A DNA stretch of 64,000 nt from an uncultured Collinsella sp. (GTDB taxonomy: Bacteria; Actinomycetota; Coriobacteriia; Coriobacteriales; Coriobacteriaceae): contig UQHT01000002.1 in NCBI GenBank assembly GCA_900540875.1, positions 1 through 64,000 of the forward strand, read 5' to 3'. Numbering within the stretch: the stretch's first letter is position 1; the number at the start of each line of letters is the position of its first letter. Position numbers and translations under genes: made by a program. Positions 33,910-42,450 of this stretch are shown in pieces. The notes under the pieces were generated by a model. That model was not told where the DNA came from and did not search any database. It was given only the letters and a program-made list of their open reading frames with translations.

Positions 33910-34998
33910 TTAGAGGCCAACGGCGGAGAGGATGAGGCCCCAGCCAGCGCCGATGACGCACATCATGATCAGGAACACGGCATTTTCGCGGGCGCTGCGG
34001 TTGGTGCGGAACAGCACCAGATAACCCACGCCGGCGGAAATGAGCGTGCCGGCGAGCATCGGCGCCAGTTGCAGCGCGCCTTCCAGATACAGCTGTGTAA
34101 TGACCACGCTCGCCGAGCAATTGGGAATCAGCCCGACAAGCGCCGAACCCAGGACAGCGAGTGTCTCGTTGCCGCGCAGGAACTGCTCGATCGCGGACTC
34201 GCCGAACGTCTCGAGCACGGCGACCAGAATCAGCGTCACCAGAAAAATGAATACCGAGACCTGCACGGTGTGCGAGATCGCACTGCGGATGATCGACAGG
34301 ACAGGCGTCCCTTCGTGGGAGTGAGAGTGACCGTGACCATCATGGTGTTCATGTTCGCCCTCATGACCGTGATCGTGGCCATGTCCGTGTTCGTGCTCGT
34401 CCTCGTCTTCATCACAACCGCAATGGTCGCGCTCGCACAGCTCGTGGATGTGGTCGGCGCTCACGCCTGCCTCGGCCACCTCGTCGATGATGTCACCGCC
34501 GCTGTGGTCGTCGTGCGCGCAGTTCACGTGGGCCGGGTTGGCCGCGGTTCCCAGCACGGTACGGCGAATCGCCGCGTGCGCGCGGGCGTTACGGCGCAGG
34601 CCGCGAATGGCAGCGTCCACGATAAAACCCGTGACCAGTGCGATCAGCGCTTTCGAAGCCAAAAGCATCGCCATAGTCTGCACGGGAACCTGCTCGGCAA
34701 GCAACAGCGGCAGCATCTCATCGGAGGTCGAAAGGAACACCGCCACCAACGTGCCCAAGGTCACGACACGGCCGGCGTACAGCGTTGCTGCCATGGCCGA
34801 AAATCCGCACTGCGGCACCATGCCCAGCAGCGAGCCAACCACGGGACCCGCAGCGCCGGCGCGCTTGATAGCGCCGTTGACGCGGTCGCCCGCAACATGC
34901 TCAAGTGTCTCGAGAGCAAGATACGTCACCAACAAAAACGGCACCAGCGACAGCGTGTCCTTGCCGGCGTCGAGCAGAATATCAATCAGTAAATCCAT
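33910..34998 (-). CDS. Putative heavy-metal (manganese) transporter, ArsP_2 family
   Basis: 362 aa, two groups of hydrophobic helices. The first carries SLLGMVPQCGFSAMAATLYA and the second LVGLIPNCSASVVITQLYLE, an inverted-repeat pair of P-x-C motifs typical of this exporter family. Between them (about residues 160-235) is a loop very rich in His, Asp and Glu (HEHGHGHDHGHEGEHEHHDG) with Cys, a likely metal-binding sensor. NCBI-type annotation for such proteins is putative manganese transporter. A dyad CCTAG...CTAGG lies 44 nt upstream of the start. Confidence 0.8.
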   Translation of the reverse strand: MDLLIDILLDAGKDTLSLVPFLLVTYLALETLEHVAGDRVNGAIKRAGAAGPVVGSLLGMVPQCGFSAMAATLYAGRVVTLGTLVAVFLSTSDEMLPLLLAEQVPVQTMAMLLASKALIALVTGFIVDAAIRGLRRNARAHAAIRRTVLGTAANPAHVNCAHDDHSGGDIIDEVAEAGVSADHIHELCERDHCGCDEDEDEHEHGHGHDHGHEGEHEHHDGHGHSHSHEGTPVLSIIRSAISHTVQVSVFIFLVTLILVAVLETFGESAIEQFLRGNETLAVLGSALVGLIPNCSASVVITQLYLEGALQLAPMLAGTLISAGVGYLVLFRTNRSARENAVFLIMMCVIGAGWGLILSAVGL

Positions 34999-35041
34999 GA
35001 CGGATGGAACCTTTCGTGTCTTTCGGCAGCATTGTAAAAGT

Positions 35042-35058
35042 CCTAGCGGTCAACTAGG
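35042..35058. promoter_or_regulatory. Dyad CCTAG-N7-CTAGG before the metal transporter
   Basis: Perfect 5-bp arms in the divergent region. It might be a DtxR/MntR-type operator for the regulator encoded at 41077-41466, but no consensus match was verified. Confidence 0.3.
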
Positions 35059-35169
35059 GTATTGTAGTTGTCCCGGGCGCGGTGCCAATAGTTGCCTATG
35101 GTAAACTATCATCTCGCCATAACTCAGTAACCTAGAGCCGCACAATGCGGCCCGTCCAAGGAGTAGCAT

Positions 35170-36138
35170 ATGAACGTATCGCAAGCACTCGAATACGAGC
35201 GCCAGCCGTTTATCCCCATGTTTATCTACGGCGACCACGGCGCCATGGAGTCCGAGCGCCAGAAGGGCGAGGAGGCCCTCAAGGTGCTCGAGACCGAGTA
35301 CTTTACCGCCGAGGGCGACCCCGGCTTCGACTTTGCCACCGTGCGCGACCTGGCCGACCGCAACCGCGACCTGTGCGACCAGATTGGCGAGGCGCGTCTG
35401 CGCAACGTGACGCCCGCGACGCTCTCGCGCGGCCTGTCCGATGCCGACACCTGCGCCGCCATCGGCAAGATGCAAAAGCGCACCGCCGCGTCCGTTATGC
35501 GCGAAATCCGCGGCGACCGCGACGCGCTCGGCGTGGCCTACGCCCGCAAGCCCATCCAGGGCACCGTGCTCGGTATCGACATCGAGACCACCGGCCGTGC
35601 ACCCGAGCGCGGCTATATCATCAACGTGGGCTGGGAGATCATGGAGCTCACCAGCGACGCCGTCCCGCATGACGCCGAGGCACACTACTGCGGCCTGCCC
35701 GACATCTACCGCGGCGAAGATGTGCCGCTGTCGAATATCCACCACATTACCTGGGACGACATCGACGGCAAAACGCCCTTCCGCGAGAACAAGGAGCTGC
35801 AAAAGCAACTGCTCAAGCTTATGAAGAAGTACCCGTACATGGCGCATAACGCCGCCTTTGAGGACAGCTGGTTCAAGATTCACCTGGACGGTTACGCCGA
35901 GGCACGCCGCGCGGGTAAGATCATCGTCATCGACTCGCGCCAGATCTGCCGCAGCCTGGACGCCGACGTGCGCTCGCTCCCCCGCGAGTCCGCCCCCGCC
36001 GCGCTCGAGAACTGGGCACGCCGTCGCGGCACCCTCGCGCCCGACGCCAACGAGCAGCATCTGGGTCTGGACGACACCGACCTCATGCTCCGCACGGTAC
36101 AGGCCGAGTTCAACCTCAAGAACCTATTCGCGAAATAG
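35170..36138 (+). CDS. DnaQ-like 3'-5' exonuclease domain protein
   Basis: 322 aa. The first 135 residues are unrecognised helical sequence. The DEDDh exonuclease fold starts near residue 136: GIDIETTGRAPERG (Exo I, D and E), MAHNAAFEDSWFK (Exo II) and HLGLDDTDLML (Exo III, H and D). Acts on DNA or RNA 3' ends; target unknown. AAGGAG sits before the ATG. Single gene, not part of a polymerase locus. Confidence 0.82.
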   Translation: MNVSQALEYERQPFIPMFIYGDHGAMESERQKGEEALKVLETEYFTAEGDPGFDFATVRDLADRNRDLCDQIGEARLRNVTPATLSRGLSDADTCAAIGKMQKRTAASVMREIRGDRDALGVAYARKPIQGTVLGIDIETTGRAPERGYIINVGWEIMELTSDAVPHDAEAHYCGLPDIYRGEDVPLSNIHHITWDDIDGKTPFRENKELQKQLLKLMKKYPYMAHNAAFEDSWFKIHLDGYAEARRAGKIIVIDSRQICRSLDADVRSLPRESAPAALENWARRRGTLAPDANEQHLGLDDTDLMLRTVQAEFNLKNLFAK

Positions 36139-36487
36139 CAACGCCTGCGACAAACACTACTTGCTCACGAGCGGCCTCGCAGCGGGAAACACCGCAGCGG
36201 GGCCGCCCTACGTTCCACAGATAGATCTGCCATCACAAATTCTGAACCCTCATTTTGAACGATTTCGGCCAATTCCCGACACGTAATTCGTTGTCGGATG
36301 GTGATGCATCGATATCAAATGTGCAGCAATTGAGTTTTTATATGCTATAGCTAAGCTGCGATAACATTGATTTTAGGCATGCCAACCCATAATTGCGTCA
36401 AGCTTTTGGACAGCATTTGGTTAGGCCCCTAAAACGACTTTCCCACTCAGCGCCATCAGCACGGCATTAGCTGACACGATATATACC
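36139..36487. other. Low-GC intergenic region
   Basis: 350 nt without a gene. It has a weak hairpin CCGACA...TGTCGG (36276-36297) and a TATATA 4-9 nt before the next ATG. The first part (CATTTTGAACG, GGCCAATTCCCGAC) may be a degraded repeat. Confidence 0.4.
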
Positions 36488-37678
36488 ATGAGTATCGTAT
36501 TGTCACATACCACTGCAAAAGCGGTCTACCAGGCCGCGCATTCGGCGTCTACGAAAGACACCGAGCCCTGTAACCCTGCCGCGATTTACGGATCATGTCC
36601 CACCGGAACGCTCCTTGACGCAGCCGCAGAATGGCTCACCAAACACGATGTTTCCCTTGACGCAAATGATTGCCTCGAAGTAATGGTGTTTGATCGCAGG
36701 AATGCGCGCTATGCAATGAACTGTCAATGCCACGTTTCGTCAAAACGATTCTCGAGCTCACGCTTTATAGAGCTCAAAGATGGCATCTTCATTGTTGGCG
36801 TTGAGCTTTGCGCACTTCAGGCCGCCACCTATCTCCCTTTTCGCGAACTGGTGGAGTACTACTTTGAATTGTGCGGCGCTTACTCCCTTGGAACCGGCTC
36901 TTCCACCTCGTATAACGAGCGTTTCGCGCTCACCTCGACCGAAAGGTTAAAACAGTTCTTTAATTCCATTACCAGATGCGACGGTCTGGCCCTTGCCCGA
37001 AAGGCGATTCAATGTGTGCGCGACGGATGCCGGTCTCCTATGGAAACGGCCTTTGTCATGATGCTAACGCTGCCTAAAAGCGAAGGAGGGCTTGGTATTA
37101 AGGGAATTGAGACCGATTGCGAGGTGCAGGTCACCGCTGCCGCAAAGAATCTCACGAGACGCAAAAAGTTCTTTATGGATGCGTATCTAAAGAAATCTCG
37201 CACAGACATTGAATACAACGGGTTTTATCATGACGCGGAAGAAGACCGCGCCATCGATGAGGAGCGCAAGAATGCGCTTGCGTCCATGGGATACGGAATC
37301 ATCACCGTCAGTCGCTATTCCTTTATGCATGCCAGCGCTTTCGTTAGGGTCATGGAGGCGATCCAACGGAAAGAGGGCATACGCCCCTCGCGTCTGCCAA
37401 AAGACTTTCAAATCATGCAAGAGGACCTGAGACAGTTTGTGCTCAGAAGGTTTATAGAAGAGAAAAAGAGAATTCAGAAGCAGCTTCGCCAGGATTCCGA
37501 AGATCGTCAACGAATCGACCTCGAAAAAGCAACACTCGAAGGCATCACGCTGGATGACCCGACAATAAATGAAGTTCCGGCAATCGATGACATGCAGACT
37601 GTCGAATCCGACAGCCCATCATTTGCCCAAATAAGCAGCCTCGCGCCCGAGGGCAGAATCTTCGGGGCCGGAAGCTAG
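36488..37678 (+). CDS. Nuclease-fold orphan protein B (Vsr/DUF559-like)
   Basis: 396 aa. It is a distant paralogue of the protein at 27191-28240 with the same order: LVEYYFELCGAYSLG, RKAIQCVRDGCRSPMETAFV, GGLGIKGIETDCEVQVT, then RRKKFFMDAYL, DIEYNGFYHD, DEERKNALASMGYGIITVS. The Asp, E-Y-N-G-x-x-H and D-E-R pattern is the Vsr/DUF559 nuclease core. The C-terminal 80 residues are helical and acidic. There is no Shine-Dalgarno; TATATACC lies right before ATG, so the mRNA may be leaderless. Codon use is less GC-biased than neighbours. Confidence 0.62.
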   Translation: MSIVLSHTTAKAVYQAAHSASTKDTEPCNPAAIYGSCPTGTLLDAAAEWLTKHDVSLDANDCLEVMVFDRRNARYAMNCQCHVSSKRFSSSRFIELKDGIFIVGVELCALQAATYLPFRELVEYYFELCGAYSLGTGSSTSYNERFALTSTERLKQFFNSITRCDGLALARKAIQCVRDGCRSPMETAFVMMLTLPKSEGGLGIKGIETDCEVQVTAAAKNLTRRKKFFMDAYLKKSRTDIEYNGFYHDAEEDRAIDEERKNALASMGYGIITVSRYSFMHASAFVRVMEAIQRKEGIRPSRLPKDFQIMQEDLRQFVLRRFIEEKKRIQKQLRQDSEDRQRIDLEKATLEGITLDDPTINEVPAIDDMQTVESDSPSFAQISSLAPEGRIFGAGS

Positions 37679-37708
37679 ACCGGCTAACAAGGTGGGTACC
37701 CTAGCGAT

Positions 37709-37921
37709 GTGCAAAATTGCGAGTATTCAGCAGGGTCGGCCCTCCAGCACCCACAAGTTAATCCAAATGAAAAACAAAAACGCTATCGAACGGGAACGTT
37801 AGGCAACATTTGAGGAAGACCTTGTCTGTTTACCGCCCTTGGATAACTCTTGAGCGGCTTTATTTGGCCTGGAATAGATTAACGGACCCCCTATAGTTGC
37901 AGAATACTCCAATTTTTGCAC
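37709..37921. mobile_element. 213-bp element with imperfect inverted ends
   Basis: GTGCAAAATTGCGAGTATTC (37709-37728) matches, inverted, 37898-37921 at 20 of 24 positions. No ORF inside. Possible MITE; lies between the orphan-B gene and the metal-resistance unit. Confidence 0.4.
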
Positions 37922-38023
37922 GGCGCGGGGGCACCCACCCCGGCATCGGCTATCAAAACCGCTCAGTCCGGAATCTCGTCCACTATTCCCCATCATTTTA
38001 TGCGACGAATTACCTGTACGTCA

Positions 38024-38051
38024 TTGACATATGAACATGCGCTCATATAAT
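38024..38051 (+). promoter_or_regulatory. Promoter with ArsR operator 1 in the spacer
   Basis: TTGACA (38024-38029), 16-nt spacer, TATAAT (38046-38051), both consensus. The operator ATATGAACATGCGCTCATAT covers 38029-38048, so bound repressor would block polymerase. Confidence 0.85.
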
Positions 38052-38063
38052 CGGAAGTAAGTT

Positions 38064-38083
38064 ATATGAGCGCATGTTCATAT
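38064..38083 (+). promoter_or_regulatory. ArsR operator 2
   Basis: ATATGAGCGCATGTTCATAT, which is the exact inverted copy of operator 1; it lies between the promoter and the regulator start. Confidence 0.8.
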
Positions 38084-38097
38084 GAAAGGATATTGCA

Positions 38098-38463
38098 ATG
38101 AGCAGCCACGCTGATGAAACAAAGACTGGCATCGAGGCCACCGAGCCGATCGTCCCCACCACCTGCTCGCCCGAGGACCTTCCCGACGAGGAACTTCTCT
38201 ACGACCTTGCCGACCTGTTCAAGGTCTTCAGCGACACCACGCGCATCAAGATTCTCTATGCCCTCATGGGCCGCGAGCTCTGCGTGGCTGACATCGCCGA
38301 AGCGACCGCGACCTCGCAGTCTGCGGTGTCGCACCAGCTGCGCACGCTTAAGCAGTCGCACCTGGTCAAGTTCCGCCGCGACGGCCGCAACATTCTCTAC
38401 TCGCTCGCTGACGATCATGTCTATACCATGCTCAACCAGGGCATGAGCCATATCTGCGAATAG
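38098..38463 (+). CDS. ArsR/SmtB-family metal-sensing repressor
   Basis: 121 aa. The winged helix contains DTTRIKILYALMGRELCVADIAEATATSQSAVSHQLRTLK. The C-terminal helix has D-x-H-x10-H-x2-E (DDHVYTMLNQGMSHICE), the alpha-5 zinc/cadmium site of SmtB/CzrA-type sensors; the alpha-3N Cys site (CVADI) is partly present. It should release the operators when Zn/Cd/Co binds. It precedes the HMA chaperone and ATPase, and three matching operators lie in this locus, so it is autoregulated. Confidence 0.92.
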   Translation: MSSHADETKTGIEATEPIVPTTCSPEDLPDEELLYDLADLFKVFSDTTRIKILYALMGRELCVADIAEATATSQSAVSHQLRTLKQSHLVKFRRDGRNILYSLADDHVYTMLNQGMSHICE

Positions 38464-38526
38464 CAATCAACCACGGTATCAGCGCGGCCGGCACCCAGAC
38501 CGCCAACACAGGGAAAGGAACCCACC

Positions 38527-38745
38527 ATGAAAAAGCAGTTTAAGCTCGACGAGATCGATTGCGCCAACTGCGCGCGTGAACTTCAGGACGAGCTGGCTAA
38601 GCTCGATGGCGTCAAGTCCGTTTCGGTCAACTTTATGACCCAGAAGCTGACGCTCGAGGCCGACGACGCCAAGTTCGACGAGGTCCTGGACCGCGTCGTT
38701 GAGTTCACCGCCGACGCCGAGCCGGACTGCGAGATCATTCTCTAA
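38527..38745 (+). CDS. Heavy-metal-associated (HMA) chaperone domain protein
   Basis: 72 aa, one HMA domain with the metal loop IDCANCARELQDELAK (CxxC) and the usual beta-alpha-beta ending in DCEIIL. It is the detached metal-binding domain that is normally at the N-terminus of P1B ATPases; the ATPase encoded 100 bp downstream lacks one, so the two may hand metal to each other. AAAGGAACCCACC precedes the ATG. A terminator follows. Confidence 0.88.
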   Translation: MKKQFKLDEIDCANCARELQDELAKLDGVKSVSVNFMTQKLTLEADDAKFDEVLDRVVEFTADAEPDCEIIL

Positions 38746-38766
38746 CCCGCGCACACGTTGACCTGT

Positions 38767-38790
38767 AAGGCCGCGCTTGCCGCGGCCTTT
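38767..38790 (+). terminator. Terminator-like hairpin between HMA and ATPase genes
   Basis: AAGGCCGCG-CTTGC-CGCGGCCTT followed by only TTGC, so termination may be partial. Confidence 0.5.
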
Positions 38791-38802
38791 GCTCGCGAAA
38801 TT

Positions 38803-38822
38803 ATATGAGCAAGTGTTCATAC
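38803..38822 (+). promoter_or_regulatory. ArsR operator 3, upstream of the ATPase
   Basis: ATATGAGCAAGTGTTCATAC matches operator 2 at 16 of 20 positions and sits 22 nt before the ATPase start. Confidence 0.75.
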
Positions 38823-38844
38823 ACTCAAATGGGAGGTTTGAATC

Positions 38845-40797
38845 ATGGCAGCCGCCGACCCCAAAAAGAAAAAGAAGAAGCGCAAGAAGAAAGAGTCCCT
38901 TGAGCACAAGCGCAACCGCATCCTGGTAGCACTGGGCATTTTTGCCGTTGTTTATGCCCTCGACGAGCTCGGCGCCCTCACTATCGCATTTGGGGAGCCC
39001 GGCAACATCTACGCCAGCTTCGCGCTGTTCCTCGTGCCGTTTTTGATTGCCGGCTACGACGTACTGCAAAAGGCATTCAATAACATCCGCCGCGGCAAGG
39101 CCTTCGACGAGAGCTTCCTCATGGCCGTCGCGACCATCGGCGCGTTTGCCATGGTGCTCTTCCCCGACACCGACCCGCACATGGCCGAAGGCGCCGCCGT
39201 CATGCTGTTCTACCAGGTCGGCGAGTTGTTCCAGGCATACGCCGTGGGCAAGAGCCGCAAGTCGATCAGTGCCATGATGGACATCGCGCCCGACTACGCT
39301 AACGTCGAGCAAGCCGACGGCACACTCGAACAGGTCTTTCCCGATGACATCGCCGTCGGCACCGTGATCGTGGTCAAGCCCGGCGAGCGCGTGCCTATCG
39401 ACGGCGTCATCGTCGAGGGCGAAACCCAGCTCGACACCGCCGCGCTCACGGGCGAGTCAGTCCCCCGCCCCGCCAAGACCGGCGACGATATCATCAGCGG
39501 CTGCATCAACATGACGGGCCTCATCCACGTGCGCACCACCAAGCCCTTTGGCGAGTCAACCGTCGCGCGTGTTCTGGAGCTCGTGGAGAATGCCAGCGAA
39601 AAGAAGGCGCGCACCGAGAACTTCATCACGCGCTTTGCCCGCGTCTACACCCCCGCCGTCACTGGCGCTGCCGCGGTGCTCGCGCTTGGCGGCGGCCTGG
39701 TGACTGGCGCTTGGTCCGATTGGATCCTGCGCGGCCTGACCTTCCTGGTCGTCAGCTGCCCGTGCGCCCTCGTGATCAGCGTACCGTTGAGTTTCTTTGG
39801 CGGCATCGGCGGCGCGTCCAAGCTGGGCGTTCTCATCAAGGGCTCCAACTACCTCGAGACGCTCGCCGACGTGGACACCATCGTCTTCGACAAAACGGGC
39901 ACCCTCACCAACGGCACGTTCTCAGTCGTCGCGGTGCACCCCGAGGCTGGCTATACCGAGCAGTCGCTGCTCGAAGTCGCAGCCCTTGCTGAGTCGTTCT
40001 TCGATCACCCCATCGCGCAGTCCGTGCGCGACGCCTACCAGGGCGAGGTCGACCCCAAGCGCGTGAGCGACTCCGCCAACGACGCGGGCCACGGCGTGAC
40101 GGCAACCATCGACGGCAAGCACGTCGTCGTTGGCAACGCCAAGATGCTCGCCGCGGCCGGCGTTGAAGCACCGGACTGTGAGGTTGTCGGCACGATCCTC
40201 CACGTGCTCGTTGACGGCGTGTACGCCGGCCACATCGTGATTGCAGACACCGTTAAGGCCGATGCGGAGCAAACGATTCGCGACCTGCATGCCGCCGGTA
40301 TCAACCGCACCGTCATGCTCACGGGCGACCGCGAGGAGGTTGCAGCGTCTGTGGCCAAGCAACTCGGTCTCGACGAGTTCCACGCGCAGCTCCTGCCGGG
40401 CGACAAGGTCGAGCGCGTTGAGGCGTTGCTCGCGGCCGAAAGTGACAAGGGCAAGCTCGCCTTTGTCGGTGACGGCATCAACGACGCGCCTGTGCTTACG
40501 CGCGCCGATGTGGGCATTGCCATGGGCGCCATGGGCTCGGACGCCGCGATCGAGGCCGCCGACGTGGTGCTGATGGACGACAAGCCGTCCAACATTTCCC
40601 GCGCGATCCGCGTGGCGCGCAAGACCATGTCGATTGTTTGGCAGAACATAATCTTTGCGCTGGGCATTAAGCTGCTGATCCTTGTGCTGGCAGCGCTGGG
40701 TATCGCCAATATGTGGCTTGCCGTCTTTGGCGACGTAGGCGTGGCGATCATCGCCATCCTGAACGCCATGCGCGCGATGGGTGTCAAGAACCTGTAG
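38845..40797 (+). CDS. P1B-type heavy-metal ATPase (Zn/Cd/Co exporter)
   Basis: 650 aa. The N-terminus is a Lys-rich tail (KKKKKKRKKK) and not a metal-binding domain. Then come transmembrane helices, the actuator motif TGESVPRPA, the ion motif VSCPCALVIS (CPC), phosphorylation site FDKTGTLTNGTF, the HP of FFDHPIAQS, VMLTGDREEVA and GDGINDAPVL. The CPC motif with neighbouring SmtB-type sensor points to Zn/Cd/Co export. Length is normal for the type lacking MBD. GGGAGG precedes the ATG. Confidence 0.92.
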   Translation: MAAADPKKKKKKRKKKESLEHKRNRILVALGIFAVVYALDELGALTIAFGEPGNIYASFALFLVPFLIAGYDVLQKAFNNIRRGKAFDESFLMAVATIGAFAMVLFPDTDPHMAEGAAVMLFYQVGELFQAYAVGKSRKSISAMMDIAPDYANVEQADGTLEQVFPDDIAVGTVIVVKPGERVPIDGVIVEGETQLDTAALTGESVPRPAKTGDDIISGCINMTGLIHVRTTKPFGESTVARVLELVENASEKKARTENFITRFARVYTPAVTGAAAVLALGGGLVTGAWSDWILRGLTFLVVSCPCALVISVPLSFFGGIGGASKLGVLIKGSNYLETLADVDTIVFDKTGTLTNGTFSVVAVHPEAGYTEQSLLEVAALAESFFDHPIAQSVRDAYQGEVDPKRVSDSANDAGHGVTATIDGKHVVVGNAKMLAAAGVEAPDCEVVGTILHVLVDGVYAGHIVIADTVKADAEQTIRDLHAAGINRTVMLTGDREEVAASVAKQLGLDEFHAQLLPGDKVERVEALLAAESDKGKLAFVGDGINDAPVLTRADVGIAMGAMGSDAAIEAADVVLMDDKPSNISRAIRVARKTMSIVWQNIIFALGIKLLILVLAALGIANMWLAVFGDVGVAIIAILNAMRAMGVKNL

Positions 40798-40813
40798 CGC
40801 TCGTGGTCCCTCC

Positions 40814-40940
40814 GGCCGGGGCCGGGCTTGGTTTTGAAAACGTCCTCGCGCATGAGGCCCGTCTTTCTTGCTCCTGCGGAGCAACGGAAAGGCGGGCCTC
40901 GCGCTGCGGAGTGTTTTCAAAACCAAGCCCGGCCCCGGCC
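40814..40940. repeat. 127-nt near-complete hairpin element
   Basis: Two perfect 28-bp outer arms (40814-40841 and 40913-40940; ends GGCCGGGGCC) enclose a second stem GAGGCCCG/CGGGCCTC and a third TTGCTCC-TGC-GGAGCAA. It begins 16 nt after the ATPase stop. No T-run follows, so it is not a normal terminator. The remaining sequence up to 41076 shows nothing further. Confidence 0.75.
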
Positions 40941-41076
40941 TGCATTGACACAGCTGGCGGTTCTTGGGCATCGCTTGCTGGCGGGGTTCCTTTGCTGAAA
41001 TGGACTTGGCCGAAAGGGCCGCTGGTCCCGGTCGCTGGTTCGCGCTTTGCGTGAACTCCGCGCTACTGTGGGTCAG

Positions 41077-41466
41077 TTAGGCTTCTGTTGTTGGACCCGC
41101 TACATCTTCCCGTCTCAGCATCGATCTTAGCTTCTCGAAGCTCTCCTCGCTCAGGCAGTGCTCCATGTGGCAGCCCTCTTGCGACGCGACCTCGGGCGTT
41201 ACGCCTGCGTCCTCTAGCAGACCTACAAAAAAGCAGTGGCGCTCCCACATTTGACGGGCAACCTCAAGACCGCGTTCCGTCAGATGCACGTCGCGTTTGC
41301 CCATCTCCACGTAGCCGGTGCTCTCCAAGGCCGCCATGGCTTTAGAGACGCTTGCTTTGGTTACGCCCAAGTATTCGGCAACGTCGATCGAGCGCACGAT
41401 GCCCTGACGTTCCGATAGAACGTAGATCGATTCGAGATAGTCTTCTCCGGATTCACGCAGGGCCAT
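41077..41466 (-). CDS. DtxR/MntR-family metal-dependent repressor
   Basis: 129 aa. The winged helix is DYLESIYVLSERQGIVRSIDVAEYLGVTKASVSKAMAALE, followed by the metal-binding/dimer helices with ERHCFFVGLLEDAGV, EEGCHMEH-like SQEGCHMEHCLSEES (Cys, His, Glu ligands). There is no SH3 domain, so it is the short MntR type. It probably controls Mn or Fe uptake or efflux; the metal transporter at 33910-34998 is a candidate target. Its upstream region (41467-41600) contains TTAGCC/AAAGTTAGCC segments resembling DtxR-type half-sites. Confidence 0.87.
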   Translation of the reverse strand: MALRESGEDYLESIYVLSERQGIVRSIDVAEYLGVTKASVSKAMAALESTGYVEMGKRDVHLTERGLEVARQMWERHCFFVGLLEDAGVTPEVASQEGCHMEHCLSEESFEKLRSMLRREDVAGPTTEA

Positions 41467-41616
41467 GGGCCGCCTTTCGCGATGGCTTCTAGTTAGCCTT
41501 TGGATACTTTTGCTTGATTTACTTTACCGCAAAAGTTGCCCATGTCTTACTACTTTGCCTAAAAGTTAGCCGTGTTTCACAAAACATGCGGGACGAAAAC
41601 AAAATGGGGACGCCCC

Positions 41617-41670
41617 GCAAGGAGTGTCCCCAGCTGCCGGCAGAAAAGGAACGTCCCTAAGTGCCGGCCG
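41617..41670. repeat. R2 repeat (GTCCCC/TGCCGGCA type), locus 3
   Basis: AAGGAGTGTCCCC, CTGCCGGCAG, AAGGAACGTCCC, TGCCGGC, as at 4213-4264. It lies 4 nt after the Cof phosphatase stop on the minus strand. Confidence 0.75.
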
Positions 41671-41673
41671 CAG

Positions 41674-42444
41674 CTACAGTAGCCCAAAGTGCTTGGCGGC
41701 GCTGTAAATGCCGTCGTCGTCTACGGCGGTCGTAACGTAGGTCGCCGCGGCCTTCACGGTATCCTGCGCGTTGCCCATGGCCACACTTGTGCCCACGGCC
41801 GAGAACATCGACAGGTCGTTCTCGCCGTCGCCAAAGGCGATCGCCTCGCTCGCGTCGATGCCCAAGCGCTCCAGCGTCGCCGCCACGCCCAGGTCCTTGC
41901 CGCCGTTAGCGGGAATAATATCGCAGAACAGATCGCACCAGCGCGTAGTGAGCGAATGCGACACGGAATCGGTCACGATATGCTCGTCGGCCGGATCAAC
42001 AAAGGCGCAAAACTGGTAGACCGGCGCGTCAAAGGCGTGCTCAAACGGCTCCTCATGGTAGACAATCCCCGCGTTACTGCCAGCCGTCACCACGCGCTCG
42101 GACAGACGGTTCACAAACGAGTTCTCGCCCTGCATGCACAGCGAGTCGTAGCGCCCCTCGGCCACCTGGTCCACAATCACCGCAACGTCGTCCGGATCGA
42201 TCGGGCAGCTACGGTAAACGCCCTCGGCATCAAAACAGTGCTGGCCCGAAAGCGTAATGTACGCATCCCAACCAAGATCGAACAGCCAATCGGGCATCTG
42301 GTAGGTCGGGCGACCCGTGGCAATGACGCACGCAATCCCCTGCTCGTGAAAGCTGTCGAGCACCTGCTGCGCCGACGCCGGAATCCGGTGCGTCTCAAAG
42401 CTCAGCAGCGTGCCGTCGATATCGAAAAACGCGGCCTTGATCAT
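41674..42444 (-). CDS. Cof-type HAD-superfamily phosphatase
   Basis: 256 aa. HAD motif I is FFDIDGTLLSF, motif II VIATGRPTY, motif III Lys in GGKDLG and motif IV FGDGENDLSMF; the C2 cap occupies about residues 85-190. Such enzymes dephosphorylate sugar phosphates or flavin precursors. The gene starts 6 nt after the ABC-F stop on the same strand, an operon by position. No specificity can be claimed. Confidence 0.87.
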   Translation of the reverse strand: MIKAAFFDIDGTLLSFETHRIPASAQQVLDSFHEQGIACVIATGRPTYQMPDWLFDLGWDAYITLSGQHCFDAEGVYRSCPIDPDDVAVIVDQVAEGRYDSLCMQGENSFVNRLSERVVTAGSNAGIVYHEEPFEHAFDAPVYQFCAFVDPADEHIVTDSVSHSLTTRWCDLFCDIIPANGGKDLGVAATLERLGIDASEAIAFGDGENDLSMFSAVGTSVAMGNAQDTVKAAATYVTTAVDDDGIYSAAKHFGLL

Positions 42445-42450
42445 CCTCGC

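Noticed and set aside
40941..41076. tRNA-like or ncRNA sequence after the 127-nt hairpin
   Set aside because: No cloverleaf, promoter or terminator could be supported.
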